In this document: one piece after another, positions 39,180 through 47,884 of the stretch
How positions within the stretch are numbered: position 1 is the first letter of the stretch
Layout: every line of letters starts with the position of its first letter
Source of the DNA: Litorihabitans aurantiacus
GTDB lineage: Bacteria > Actinomycetota > Actinomycetes > Actinomycetales > Beutenbergiaceae
NCBI RefSeq assembly: GCF_030161595.1
Contig: NZ_BSUM01000001.1
Coordinates: forward strand, 248,001-312,000
Length of the DNA stretch: 64,000 nucleotides
Reading direction: 5' to 3'
Program-made: the position numbers and the translations under genes
The notes under the pieces: model-generated
Told to the model about the DNA's origin: nothing
The model's input: the letters and a program-made list of their open reading frames with translations, nothing else
Database searches by the model: none

Positions 39180-40451
39180 TCACCAGGCCGGCTTAGGGAA
39201 GATGAGCTCGGCCTCGGCGGCGTCGGCCGGGAGGACGATCTCGATCTGACCGTCGACGTACTGCTGGATGAGGTGGGCGCCCTGCGGCTTGCCCGTCTCG
39301 TCCCAGGTCAGCGGACCGACAACGGTCTCGACCTCGTTGTCGCGCAGCCAGTCGATGAGCTGCTGCTGGCACTCGCCCTGCTCGGCGCAGCCGACGGCCT
39401 CGACGGCCGCGGCCACGACCTGGCCGGTGGTGTAGGCGTTCGCCTCGTCCTCTCCGGGCGGGTTGCCGTGGATCTCGGTGTACTTCTCGACGAAGTCGAC
39501 GTTCGAGGGCCAGCTCGCGTCCGGCGTGTAGCCGGTCGGGGAGAGGATGCCCTCGGTGCGCGAGCCGATGGCCGCGGAGAACTCCGGGTTGGTCGGCGCC
39601 GTCGAGAACGCGGCGATCTGCGGCTGGTAGTTGAGCTGCTGCAGCGCGACGATCAGGTTGACCGCGTCCTGGTACTGCGTGCCGCCGATGACGACGTCGG
39701 CGCCCGAGTCCGCGATCTTGGCGGCGATCGGCGAGAAGTCGGTCGTGTTGGGCGGGTAGACCTCGTCGGCGACGATCGTCAGGCCACCCTCCTCCAGCTT
39801 GTCGCGCAGGCCGTAGGCGGTGCCCTGGGCGAACGGGTCGTCCATGGAGGCGACCGCCACGGTGGTGGGGCGCTCGCCGTCGGGCATCGCGAGGATCTGC
39901 TCGGCGAGGTAGTTGTAGTGGTCCTCGGCGATGGCCGGGGCGGCGTAGAAGAGGTTCTCGAAGCCCTGCTCGAAGACCTCGGCGGCGGCGCCGGCCGGCT
40001 CGACGAAGAGCATCCCGTACTCCTCCGCCACGCGGGCGGACGGCACCACGAGGCGCGTGGAGAACGGACCGAAGACGAGGTCGACCTCGTCCTGGGCGAT
40101 CAGCACCTCGTAGTCGGCGACGACGCGGTCCGCGTTGGACTGGTCGTCGAGGATCTTGAGCTCGACCTGGCGCCCGAGGAGCCCGCCGTTCTCGTTGACG
40201 ATCTGCGCCCAGGCCTCGTACCCGCGCTGCACGCCCTTGCCGGGCTCGGAGAAGTCCCCGGTCAGCGGGAGCGAGATGCCGATGGTGATGGGGGAGTCGG
40301 TGTCGTCACCGCCGCCCCCACCCCCGCCCCCGGCGGTGGCGCAGGCCGAGAGGCCGACGAGCGCGGCGGCGGCAGCTGCGGCCGTGAGGGCGCGGCCGCG
40401 GCCGCGTCGGACGGTGCTGGTGCCGCGGGTGCGGCGAGTGAGTGGTGCCAC
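39180..40451 (-). CDS. livJ: Liv/amide-type ABC substrate-binding lipoprotein
   Basis: The 423-residue lipoprotein has a basic start, a hydrophobic segment and the lipobox ALVGLSAC (Cys ~37), then a run of eight glycines. A type I periplasmic-binding fold follows, with ITIGISLPLTGDFSEPGKG and GYEAWAQIVNENGGLLGRQVE, typical of branched-chain-amino-acid, urea and short-chain-amide receptors. The substrate is not readable from sequence. It is the first gene of a five-gene importer (livJHMGF), divergent from a LacI regulator, which is unusual for this transporter class. Confidence 0.88.
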   Translation of the reverse strand: MAPLTRRTRGTSTVRRGRGRALTAAAAAAALVGLSACATAGGGGGGGGDDTDSPITIGISLPLTGDFSEPGKGVQRGYEAWAQIVNENGGLLGRQVELKILDDQSNADRVVADYEVLIAQDEVDLVFGPFSTRLVVPSARVAEEYGMLFVEPAGAAAEVFEQGFENLFYAAPAIAEDHYNYLAEQILAMPDGERPTTVAVASMDDPFAQGTAYGLRDKLEEGGLTIVADEVYPPNTTDFSPIAAKIADSGADVVIGGTQYQDAVNLIVALQQLNYQPQIAAFSTAPTNPEFSAAIGSRTEGILSPTGYTPDASWPSNVDFVEKYTEIHGNPPGEDEANAYTTGQVVAAAVEAVGCAEQGECQQQLIDWLRDNEVETVVGPLTWDETGKPQGAHLIQQYVDGQIEIVLPADAAEAELIFPKPAW

Positions 40452-40519
40452 GGCTGGTTCTCCTACCTCGTCGTAAGAAGGTGGTGCTGGTCCCGCTGCG
40501 CCCGATCGACCTCGATCTT

Positions 40520-40532
40520 GGAAAGCGCATTC
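40520..40532 (-). promoter_or_regulatory. LacI-type operator before the liv operon (weak)
   Basis: GGAAAGCGCATTC lies 69 bp upstream of livJ. It differs from the two stronger sites in this window (GGAAAGCGCTTCC and TGAAAGCGCTTCC) mainly in its right half. If used, it would tie the importer to the sugar regulon. Confidence 0.4.
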
Positions 40533-40561
40533 AGAAAGCGGTTACTGCACAGTAGGCTGCG

Positions 40562-40613
40562 GATGTGATCCACGCAACACCGATGTTGCGAACGGCTCGA
40601 TCGTGATCACATC
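40562..40613. promoter_or_regulatory. Nested inverted repeats before the LacI gene at 40644
   Basis: An outer pair, GATGTGATC (40562-40570) and GATCACATC (40605-40613), is perfectly complementary. An inner palindrome CGCAACA-CCGA-TGTTGCG lies at 40573-40590. The region is between livJ and the LacI gene, where either regulator could act on both promoters. It could be an operator or an mRNA leader structure. Confidence 0.45.
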
Positions 40614-40643
40614 GAGATGGTGTCGGAGCCTGGAGGGCGTGCG

Positions 40644-41710
40644 ATGGCGCACCGGTGGCGAGCTCAGCAGGAGGGTCGGGGCGCGGCGGCGCCGCGGTTG
40701 ACGGACGTGGCGCGGTTGGCGGACGTGTCGATCGCGACGGCGTCGCGCGCCCTGTCGGGTTCGGGCGTGGTCTCGCCCGCGCTGACGACGCGCGTGCTCG
40801 AGGCGGTGGACGCGCTGCGCTACACCGTGAACCCGCACGCGCGCTCCCTGGCGGGCGGCGCGACGTCGGTGATCGGTCTGATGGTCTACGAGATCGACGA
40901 CCCGTACTTCGGGGAGATCGCGGGCGGGGTGATCCAGGTGGCGGGGGGCGCGGCTGGAGCGTGCAGGTCAGCCACCAGGACCGCGAGGCCGCCAGCGACC
41001 TCGCCGGGGTGCGGCTGCTGCGCGCGCAGCGGGTGGGGGCGCTGGTGATCGCCGGGTCGGGCTACCGCGACCCGGCGAAGAACGCCAGCGTCAACGCCGA
41101 GCTGGAGGCCTACGCGGCCGCCGGCGGTCGGCTCGTGGCGATCGGGCGCCGCGACCTCGACTGCGACGCCGTGCTGCCGGACAACGCCGGGGCGGCCAGG
41201 GCCGCGGCCGAGCACCTCATCGGGCTCGGCCACCGCCGGATCGGCGTCGTGTCCGGGCCCGAGACCCTGACGACCGTCGTGGACCGGGGGCGCGGGATCG
41301 AGGAGGCGGCGCGCACGGCCGGGATCCCCGACGTCGTGTGGCAGCACGCGGGCTTCACGCGCGACGGCGGCCGGGCTGCGACCGCCCGGTTGCTCGAGGA
41401 GCGCCCCGACGTCACCGCGATCATCGCGCTGAACGACACGATGGCGATCGGGGCGCTCTCGGTGCTCCGCGAGCGTGGGATCGCGGTCCCCGGTGCGGTC
41501 TCGGTGACCGGGATCGACGACGTCCAGGTGGCGCAGGACGTCGCGCCCGCGCTGACGACGGTCCGGCTGCCGATGGCCGCCATGGGCCGGCACGCGGCGC
41601 ACCTGGCGCTGAGCCCCCGGCCGAGGCGCCCAGGATCGTGGAGGTCGAGCACGAGCTGGTGGCCCGCGCCTCGACCGCCCCACCCCCTGACTGCCCGCCC
41701 CACCCCCTGA
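40644..41710 (+). CDS. LacI family transcriptional regulator (two frameshifts)
   Basis: The N-terminal HTH LTDVARLADVSIATASRALSG is typical LacI, followed by the hinge and GLMVYEIDDPYFGEIAGGV. One base is missing near 40950, after which WSVQVSHQDREAASDLAG continues the sugar-binding domain. A second is missing in the C run 41614-41618, after which the corrected frame reads LSPPAEAPRIVEVEHELV. The true end is uncertain: the raw frame stops at 41710, the corrected one at 41862, or earlier with one further base. Product is about 345-400 residues. Its own operator and ligand are unknown. Confidence 0.85.
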
Positions 41711-41725
41711 CCTCCGCGAGAGCTT

Positions 41726-41798
41726 TGCCGACCCTCCGCGAGAGGATCGCCGACCCTTGCCGAGAGCCCTGCCGACCCTCCGCGAGAGGATCGCCGAC
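41726..41798. repeat. 29-bp direct repeat
   Basis: An identical 29-base stretch starting TGCCGACCCTCCGCGAGAGG lies at 41726-41754 and again at 41770-41798. Shorter related CGAGAG pieces occur around it. It sits directly before hairpin element B. Confidence 0.75.
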
Positions 41799-41850
41799 GG
41801 TACCCCCGGGGCGGTCCGGTCGCGCCCGAGGCCGGACGGGCCCGCCGTCG

Positions 41851-42000
41851 CCCTCGCTGTGAGCGGCTGGGTCTCGCTGACAGCGGCCAGGTGCGTCCCG
41901 ACGGTGGCGCTCGCGGCGTCGTCGCAGGTCAGGCGGGTGAGGGTGCGGGGCTCGTTGCGCCCAGCCGCTGTGGGCGAGACCCAGCCGCTGTGAGCGAGGG
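41851..42000. repeat. Long hairpin element, copy B
   Basis: The arms 41851-41877 and 41974-42000 pair at 24 of 27 positions. Inside are CAGCCGCTGTGGGCGAG and GCAGGTCAGG in the same order as element A at 9368-9525, so the two are homologous. The remaining DNA up to 42330 shows no gene; it is a GC-rich spacer with a few short repeats. Confidence 0.65.
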
Positions 42001-42336
42001 GTGGGTGGGCGGTCGGCCGGTCGCGACGGGGCACGGGCCCGCCCTCGGTCAGCGAGGAGGCCGCCGTGCCGCCGTGCCGCGCTGCCGCTGTGCCGTCGTA
42101 CCGCAGAGCGGTGGCGCCTCAGCGCCCGCAGTGCCTGCCGTGCCGCCGAGCTGCGGGAGGGCCCGTCGAACGGCGACGCCGTCGGGCCCAGCGTCCGGGC
42201 CGCGCCGCCCCTCGATCGCACCGCCGGTCGGCCCGCGCCGGGTGCCGAACCGCTGCCGAGATCGTTCGGTGGAAAACGAAGGGGAAAGCGCCAGCCCGTT
42301 GCGGGGCTCGCTGACCCGTGTCAGGGTGGCCGAGCG

Positions 42337-42349
42337 TGAAAGCGCTTCC
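42337..42349 (+). promoter_or_regulatory. LacI-type operator before the surface protein gene
   Basis: TGAAAGCGCTTCC, a palindromic core (GAAAGCGCTTC), ends 20 bp before the start codon. It matches the site at 47845 in 12 of 13 positions. LacI-family repressors typically bind such sites at promoters. Confidence 0.7.
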
Positions 42350-42369
42350 CAACGATGAGGAGCCGGACG

Positions 42370-45300
42370 ATGACGTCAGCACGACCCCGCACGACCCCCT
42401 GGAGAGCCGGCCTGGCGCTCTCCCTCTCGACGGCGCTCGCCGTCACCCTGGCAGCGGTTCCCGGGGCCGCCGCCACGGCCGCACCGGCTGACGCTCCCGG
42501 AGCCGCCCCACCCGCACCCGAGGCTGCCGAGGCCGCACAGGCCGCCGACGCCGCGGGCTTCACCGAGCACCTCGACTTCGAGGACCTCACGGTGGGCCCG
42601 CTGGACGGTCAGGACGGCTGGACCTCCCACCCGGCCGGCCAGGTGATCCTCGACCCGGTGAACCAGAACAACCGCGCCCTCGAGCTGACGGGGGGCAACC
42701 GGTCCGCGCACCGCGCCGTCACGCCGATCGAGGACGGCACCACCGGCACGGTCTTCCTCCGCATGCGCCGGGACGCGTCGTCGGACAACTCCTTCGGCCT
42801 CACCGACGTCGACGCGCCCTCGAGCACCAGCCACAGCCGCGCCTACGTCAACAACCAGAACAGCGACGTCCTCAAGGTCCGCGACGGCGGCGCGTTCGCC
42901 GACGTCGGCACCTGGTCGGAGGACGTGTGGCAGTGCGTGTGGATCGTGGCGGACAACGCCGCGGACCGCGTCACCGTCTACACCCAGGGCGGCATCTACG
43001 ACGAGCAGACGCGTCTGCCGGCCGGCGCCGAGCAGACGTTCGGGTTCCGCGAGGCCGTCGACGGCGCGCTGGACCGCTTCTTCTGGATCAACGGCGGCAA
43101 CAGCAACGGGCGCATCATGCTCGACGACGTCGCGATCGACCCGAGCGCGGCCAACCTCGCGCTCCCCACCGGCAACCCGGGTGACTGCGAGACGGCGCCC
43201 TCCCAGGAGCAGCCGCTCGAGAACCCGCTGCCGGACCCGACCCCGGTCAGCCTCGGCATCGAGGTCGAGGAGCTGGCCCAGCTCCCCGCCTCCACCACGA
43301 CGCCCGAGACCCAGGACCAGCGCCTGATCCGGCACAACCGCGTCCAGCACGTCGACGAGGTCCCGGACGGCTCCGGCCGCCTCGCGGTGCCCGACATGAA
43401 CGCCATCCTCTACACGGTCGACGAGGAGACGGGCGACTACGTCGACTACCTGAACGTGCGCGAGCGCTTCATCGACAACTTCCACAACCACGCCGGCCTC
43501 GGCACGGGCCTCGGGTTCGCCGAGTTCCACCCGGAGTTCGCCGAGAACGGGAAGTTCTACACCGTCCACACCGAGGCGGGCTCCGCCCTCACGGAGGACA
43601 CCCCCGACTTCCCGGCCTACGGCGGCACCGGATTCCACAGCGTCATCACCGAGTGGACCGCCACCGACCCCGCGGCCGAGCGGTTCGAGGGCACGAGCCG
43701 CGAGGTCATGCGCGTCCCGTTCGCCGGCCGCGTGCACACCGTGCAGCAGATCGCCTTCAACCCGACGGTCGAGCCCGGCGACGCCGACTACGGCAACCTC
43801 TACATCCTCGTGGGCGACGGCGGCAACGGCGTCAACAACTCCAACCCGCAGGACCTCGCCACCCCGCACGGCAAGATCTTCCGCATCGACCCGCTCGGCA
43901 GCGACAGCACGAACGGCGAGTACGGCATCCCGGCCGACAACCCCTTCGTCGACGACGAGGGCGCGCTCCCGGAGATCTACGCCGTCGGCATGCGCGACCC
44001 GCACCGCATGAGCTGGGACCTCGGCGGCGAGCACACCATGTACATGGCGCACATCGGCGAGTGGCAGGTGGAGTCGGTCTACGCCGTCGAACCCGGTGAC
44101 AACTTCGGCTGGTCGGAGCGCGAGGGCTCCTTCGTCGCCCGCGACCGCCAGATCTTCCCGCTCCCGGCCGACGACGCCGAGGTGAACGACTTCACCTACC
44201 CGGTCGCGGCCTACGACCACAACCGCGACCCCGGCCAGACCGGTGACGCCGGCGTGGCCGTGAACGGCGGGTTCGTCTACCGCGGGGACATCGAGGCGCT
44301 GCAGGGCAAGTACCTGTTCACCGACCTCGTGCGCGGCTGGGTGCTGTCCACCGAGGCCGACGAGATGGTCCGCAACGCAGGTGACCCGGCCGACCTGGCC
44401 GAGATCTCGGAGCTCAAGGTGTTCGTCGACGGCGAGGAGACGACCTTCCAGGAGCTGGTGGGGGACACCCGCGTGGATCTCCGCTTCGGGTCGGACGGCG
44501 AGAACCAGCTCTACCTGGTCTCCAAGGCCGACGGGAAGATCTGGAAGGTCGTCGGCGCTCGCGAGGGCGAGGTCGAGCCGCCGTTCGAGGCCGCACCGCA
44601 GGTGCTGCCCGAGCTGGCCGAGAGTCTGGTGGCGCACTACGACTTCGACACCCCGCTCGCGGGTGACGCCACGAAGGAGACCGACCGCGGCGCCTCCGGC
44701 ACCGCGCTCGACCTCGTCAACGGCGGCGTCGAGATGCGGGTGCGCGACTCGGCCTACCCGAGCGCCGGCAACGCGCTGCAGACGCAGCAGCTGAGCAAGG
44801 GCGTCGCGTCCAACGACGACTGGAAGGCCGGTGTCTACGACGTCGACGGCGTGGCCTCGCTGGGCAGGTTCAACGGCGCCGACGCCACGAGCATCATGGG
44901 CTGGTTCAAGCCCATGGGCGAGATGCCGGCGCTCAACTCGAACACCGAGGACCCCGCGGACCGCTTCAACGCCGTCGGGCTCGCGGGCATCCTCTCGGGT
45001 ACCTCGGACGGCCACGCCGTGCGAGCGCTGCTCGAGGTGATCAACGTGAACGGCGAGCCGCACGTGGTCGGGCTCGCGCGCAGCGTCGACAGCGGGTCCT
45101 CCTGGACGTACGCGGCGGAGCTGCCGTGGGAGGAGATCCTGCGGAAGGGCGAGTGGGTGCACCTGACCGCGACGTTCGACTTCGCGGGCGGCTCGATGGC
45201 GCTGTACATGAACGGTGAGCCGCTCGAGGGCTTCTACACGAGCGCGACCAACCCGTGGGGCGAGGGCGGCACGACCGACTCCGACCCGCGCGGCATCAAG

Positions 45301-46662
45301 ATCGGCGGCAGCTTCCCGCAGAACACCCGGGAGCAGAACCCGTTCAACGGCCGCATGGACGACCTGATGTTCCTGGACTCGGCCGTGACTCCTGCGCAGG
45401 TCGCGGCGCAGTACGCGCGCTACGGCGTCACCGAGCAGCCCGAGCCGACCGTGCCGCAGTGCGCGACCGGGGGCGTCGAGCTCACGGACGTGATGGCCGG
45501 GGAGAACTGGGCCCCGCGCACGCCGGCGAAGTGGCAGTTCCCGGGCGAGGAGATCGTCCTGGTGGAGGCGGGCACGAACCCGGACGACGGCATCCGCCGC
45601 CCGTTCGAGTACGCGATCCTCTCCGAGGGCCCGGTGCTGGGCGACGTCGACCTCACCGCCCAGGTGCGGCTCGACGAGCCCGTCTCGGTCAACAACCGCG
45701 ACGTCATCCTCGTGTTCGGGTACCAGTCGGACACGGAGTACTACTACGCGCACCTGAGCCAGGACAACCGCATCTACCCCCACAACGGGATCTTCAAGGT
45801 GGACGGCGCCGACCGCGAGCGCATCGACGACCAGTGGGACGGGACCGTGGGCGCCCCGCCCGCCGTCACCGATGACGACTGGCACGACGTGCGCCTCGTG
45901 CACTGTGCCGACACGGGCGAGATCGCCGTCTGGCTCGACGGTCTGGAGCGCCCGCTCCTGACTGCCACGGACGACACGTTCACCTCGGGTCGCGTCGGGT
46001 TCGGCTCGTTCGACAACGTCGGCCGCATGCGTGACCTCACGGTGCGCGCGACGGCGGCCACCGAGCCGCCGGCGCCCGTCACCTTCGTGGACGTGACGCC
46101 GGAGACGAAGTTCGCCGCGGAGATCTCCTGGCTCGCGCAGCGCGGGGTCACCCGCGGCTGGGAGCTCCCGGACGGTACGCGGGAGTTCCGCCCGGTCACC
46201 CCGGTGGCGCGCGATGCGATGGCGGCGTTCCTGTACCGGCTGGCCGAGGAGCCCGAGTTCGAGGCGCCGGACGTCTCGCCGTTCACCGACGTCGCGACGG
46301 ACAACCAGTTCTACAAGGAGATCGCCTGGCTCCACGCCGAGGAGATCTCCACGGGCTGGGCCAACGGGGACGGGACGTACTCCTTCCGCCCGCTCGAGCC
46401 GATCGCGCGCGACGCCATGGCGGCGTTCCTGTACCGCTGGGACGACGGCCAGGACTCCGGTGTCCCGACGCCGAGCGTCTCGCCGTTCGACGACGTCGCC
46501 ACGGACAACCAGTTCTACACGGAGATCGCGTGGCTCGCCGAGACGGGTGTCGCGACCGGCTGGGTCGGGGAGGGCAACGACGGGACGACGATCTTCCGCC
46601 CGCTCAGCCCCGTCAACCGCGATGCGATGGCCGCGTTCATGTACCGGCTCGTGAACGACTGA
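42370..46662 (+). CDS. Secreted sugar dehydrogenase-LamG-SLH wall-anchored protein
   Basis: A signal peptide (~1-38, ending AAATAAPA) begins this 1430-residue protein. Domains in order: a jelly-roll-like region (~64-260); a glucose/sorbosone-dehydrogenase-type six-bladed propeller (~318-735, with GMRDPHRMSWD and GDNFGWSEREG); a LamG/concanavalin region (~750-1020); another beta-sandwich with LVFGYQSDTEYYYAHLSQ (~1037-1230), resembling DUF1080-type 3-keto-glycoside hydrolase folds; and three S-layer-homology repeats (~1237-1430, each ending RDAMAAFLYR or a variant) that bind the cell wall. The ATG at 42370 follows GAGGAG. A LacI operator precedes it. The enzyme probably oxidises a sugar or glycan at the cell surface; PQQ dependence and substrate are inferred. 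Confidence 0.85.
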   Translation: MTSARPRTTPWRAGLALSLSTALAVTLAAVPGAAATAAPADAPGAAPPAPEAAEAAQAADAAGFTEHLDFEDLTVGPLDGQDGWTSHPAGQVILDPVNQNNRALELTGGNRSAHRAVTPIEDGTTGTVFLRMRRDASSDNSFGLTDVDAPSSTSHSRAYVNNQNSDVLKVRDGGAFADVGTWSEDVWQCVWIVADNAADRVTVYTQGGIYDEQTRLPAGAEQTFGFREAVDGALDRFFWINGGNSNGRIMLDDVAIDPSAANLALPTGNPGDCETAPSQEQPLENPLPDPTPVSLGIEVEELAQLPASTTTPETQDQRLIRHNRVQHVDEVPDGSGRLAVPDMNAILYTVDEETGDYVDYLNVRERFIDNFHNHAGLGTGLGFAEFHPEFAENGKFYTVHTEAGSALTEDTPDFPAYGGTGFHSVITEWTATDPAAERFEGTSREVMRVPFAGRVHTVQQIAFNPTVEPGDADYGNLYILVGDGGNGVNNSNPQDLATPHGKIFRIDPLGSDSTNGEYGIPADNPFVDDEGALPEIYAVGMRDPHRMSWDLGGEHTMYMAHIGEWQVESVYAVEPGDNFGWSEREGSFVARDRQIFPLPADDAEVNDFTYPVAAYDHNRDPGQTGDAGVAVNGGFVYRGDIEALQGKYLFTDLVRGWVLSTEADEMVRNAGDPADLAEISELKVFVDGEETTFQELVGDTRVDLRFGSDGENQLYLVSKADGKIWKVVGAREGEVEPPFEAAPQVLPELAESLVAHYDFDTPLAGDATKETDRGASGTALDLVNGGVEMRVRDSAYPSAGNALQTQQLSKGVASNDDWKAGVYDVDGVASLGRFNGADATSIMGWFKPMGEMPALNSNTEDPADRFNAVGLAGILSGTSDGHAVRALLEVINVNGEPHVVGLARSVDSGSSWTYAAELPWEEILRKGEWVHLTATFDFAGGSMALYMNGEPLEGFYTSATNPWGEGGTTDSDPRGIKIGGSFPQNTREQNPFNGRMDDLMFLDSAVTPAQVAAQYARYGVTEQPEPTVPQCATGGVELTDVMAGENWAPRTPAKWQFPGEEIVLVEAGTNPDDGIRRPFEYAILSEGPVLGDVDLTAQVRLDEPVSVNNRDVILVFGYQSDTEYYYAHLSQDNRIYPHNGIFKVDGADRERIDDQWDGTVGAPPAVTDDDWHDVRLVHCADTGEIAVWLDGLERPLLTATDDTFTSGRVGFGSFDNVGRMRDLTVRATAATEPPAPVTFVDVTPETKFAAEISWLAQRGVTRGWELPDGTREFRPVTPVARDAMAAFLYRLAEEPEFEAPDVSPFTDVATDNQFYKEIAWLHAEEISTGWANGDGTYSFRPLEPIARDAMAAFLYRWDDGQDSGVPTPSVSPFDDVATDNQFYTEIAWLAETGVATGWVGEGNDGTTIFRPLSPVNRDAMAAFMYRLVND

Positions 46663-46679
46663 CGAGTCGCACCCCCGGC

Positions 46680-46711
46680 GGCGGGGCCCACCCCTCGAGG
46701 TGGGCCCCGCC
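46680..46711 (+). terminator. Hairpin terminator after the surface protein gene
   Basis: GGCGGGGCCCACC (46680-46692) and its exact complement (46699-46711) form a 13-bp stem with a 6-nt loop, 17 bp after the stop codon. Confidence 0.75.
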
Positions 46712-46752
46712 GTCGTCCCCGTACCAGCCACGAATCCACCTAGGGTGACCCC

Positions 46753-47805
46753 ATGCGCGATCGAACGACCCTGAGCGACGTGGCCCGGGAGGCGGGCGTC
46801 TCGCTCGCGACGGCGTCCCGCGCGATCAACGGTTCGGCCGACCGGTCGGTCCGGCCCGAGCTCGTCGCGCGCGTGCGCGCCGCCGCGGAGGCGCTGCACT
46901 ACAGCCCGGACGCGACGGCGCAGGCCATGGCCCGCGGCCGGACCACCACGCTCGGCCTCCTCGTGCACGACATCGCCGACCCGTACTTCTCGGCGATCGC
47001 CTCCGCCGTCGTCCGCACGGCCGAGGCCGAGGGGCTGCAGGTCTCGCTCGCGACGACGCAGAACGACCCCGCCCGCGAGGCCGCCCTGCTGGACCTGGTG
47101 CGGCGGCAGCGGGCCCGCGCCGTCGTCATCGCCGGCGGGCGGTCGGCCGGTGCGGATGCGGAGCGCGACGGCGCCGACCCGGCCTCCTCCGCCCTGACCG
47201 ACGCCCTGACGGCGCTCGCGCGTCAGGGCGTCGGCGTGGCCGCGATCGGCCAGCCGGTCCCGGGGGTGGCCTCGGTCGCCGTCGACAACGCCGGCGGCGC
47301 CGCGGCGCTCGCGGACGCGCTGCTCGGGCGCGGCTACCGCCGGTTCGCGCTCCTGGACGGCCCGGCCGACCGCGTCACCGCCCGCGACCGGCGTGACGCG
47401 TTCGAGGCCGCTGCGCGCGCCGGGGGTGGCGACGTCGTCGCCCGCGAGCGCACGCCCTTCACCTGGGAGGGTGGCCACGAGGGCCTCGACAGGCTCGCGG
47501 ACGCGGGTGTGCTCGCCGAGGTCGACGCCGTCGTCGCCACCAACGACGTGATGGCGCTCGGGGCGCTGGCCGCCGCCCGGGCCCGGGACCTGAGCGTGCC
47601 CGGCGACCTGGCCCTGGCCGGGTTCGGCGGGATCTCGACGCTGCGCGACGTCGTGCCCGGCCTCACCACCGTCGCGGTGCCGATGGAGGAGCTCGGGGTG
47701 CGCGCGGTGCGCCTCGCCCTGGGCGACCCCGCGACGACCCGCGACGTCGTGGAGCAGGTGGGCTGCGACGTCGTGCTGCGCGACTCGACGCCACCGCTGG
47801 ACTGA
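46753..47805 (+). CDS. LacI family transcriptional regulator, candidate local repressor
   Basis: The intact 350-residue protein has the HTH LSDVAREAGVSLATASRAINGS and hinge residues up to QAMARG, then a periplasmic-binding-like effector domain (LLVHDIADPYFSAIAS, TNDVMALGAL). It is placed between two transcription units that both carry GAAAGCGCTTCC-type operators, so it is the best candidate for the regulator of this sugar regulon. The ligand is unknown. The ATG at 46753 begins RDRTTLSDVA. Confidence 0.9.
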   Translation: MRDRTTLSDVAREAGVSLATASRAINGSADRSVRPELVARVRAAAEALHYSPDATAQAMARGRTTTLGLLVHDIADPYFSAIASAVVRTAEAEGLQVSLATTQNDPAREAALLDLVRRQRARAVVIAGGRSAGADAERDGADPASSALTDALTALARQGVGVAAIGQPVPGVASVAVDNAGGAAALADALLGRGYRRFALLDGPADRVTARDRRDAFEAAARAGGGDVVARERTPFTWEGGHEGLDRLADAGVLAEVDAVVATNDVMALGALAAARARDLSVPGDLALAGFGGISTLRDVVPGLTTVAVPMEELGVRAVRLALGDPATTRDVVEQVGCDVVLRDSTPPLD

Positions 47806-47844
47806 CCTCGACCTGTTGACGGGCGGGACGGTCGCCAGTAAGTT

Positions 47845-47857
47845 GGAAAGCGCTTCC
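47845..47857 (+). promoter_or_regulatory. LacI-type operator before the Gfo/Idh operon
   Basis: GGAAAGCGCTTCC lies 27 bp before the ATG at 47885. It has the same palindromic core as the sites at 42337 and 53863. Confidence 0.72.
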
Positions 47858-47884
47858 CTCGGATCTGACAGCAACGGAGCCACG

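Noticed and set aside
40305-40335. Run of C/G in livJ (eight glycines) considered as a phase-variation tract
   Set aside because: The glycine codons are mixed and the frame is intact; it is a lipoprotein linker rather than a slipped homopolymer.
41711-42336. Search for a small gene or tRNA before the surface protein gene
   Set aside because: No frame with plausible codon use and a start, and no cloverleaf; only repeats and the operator are visible.
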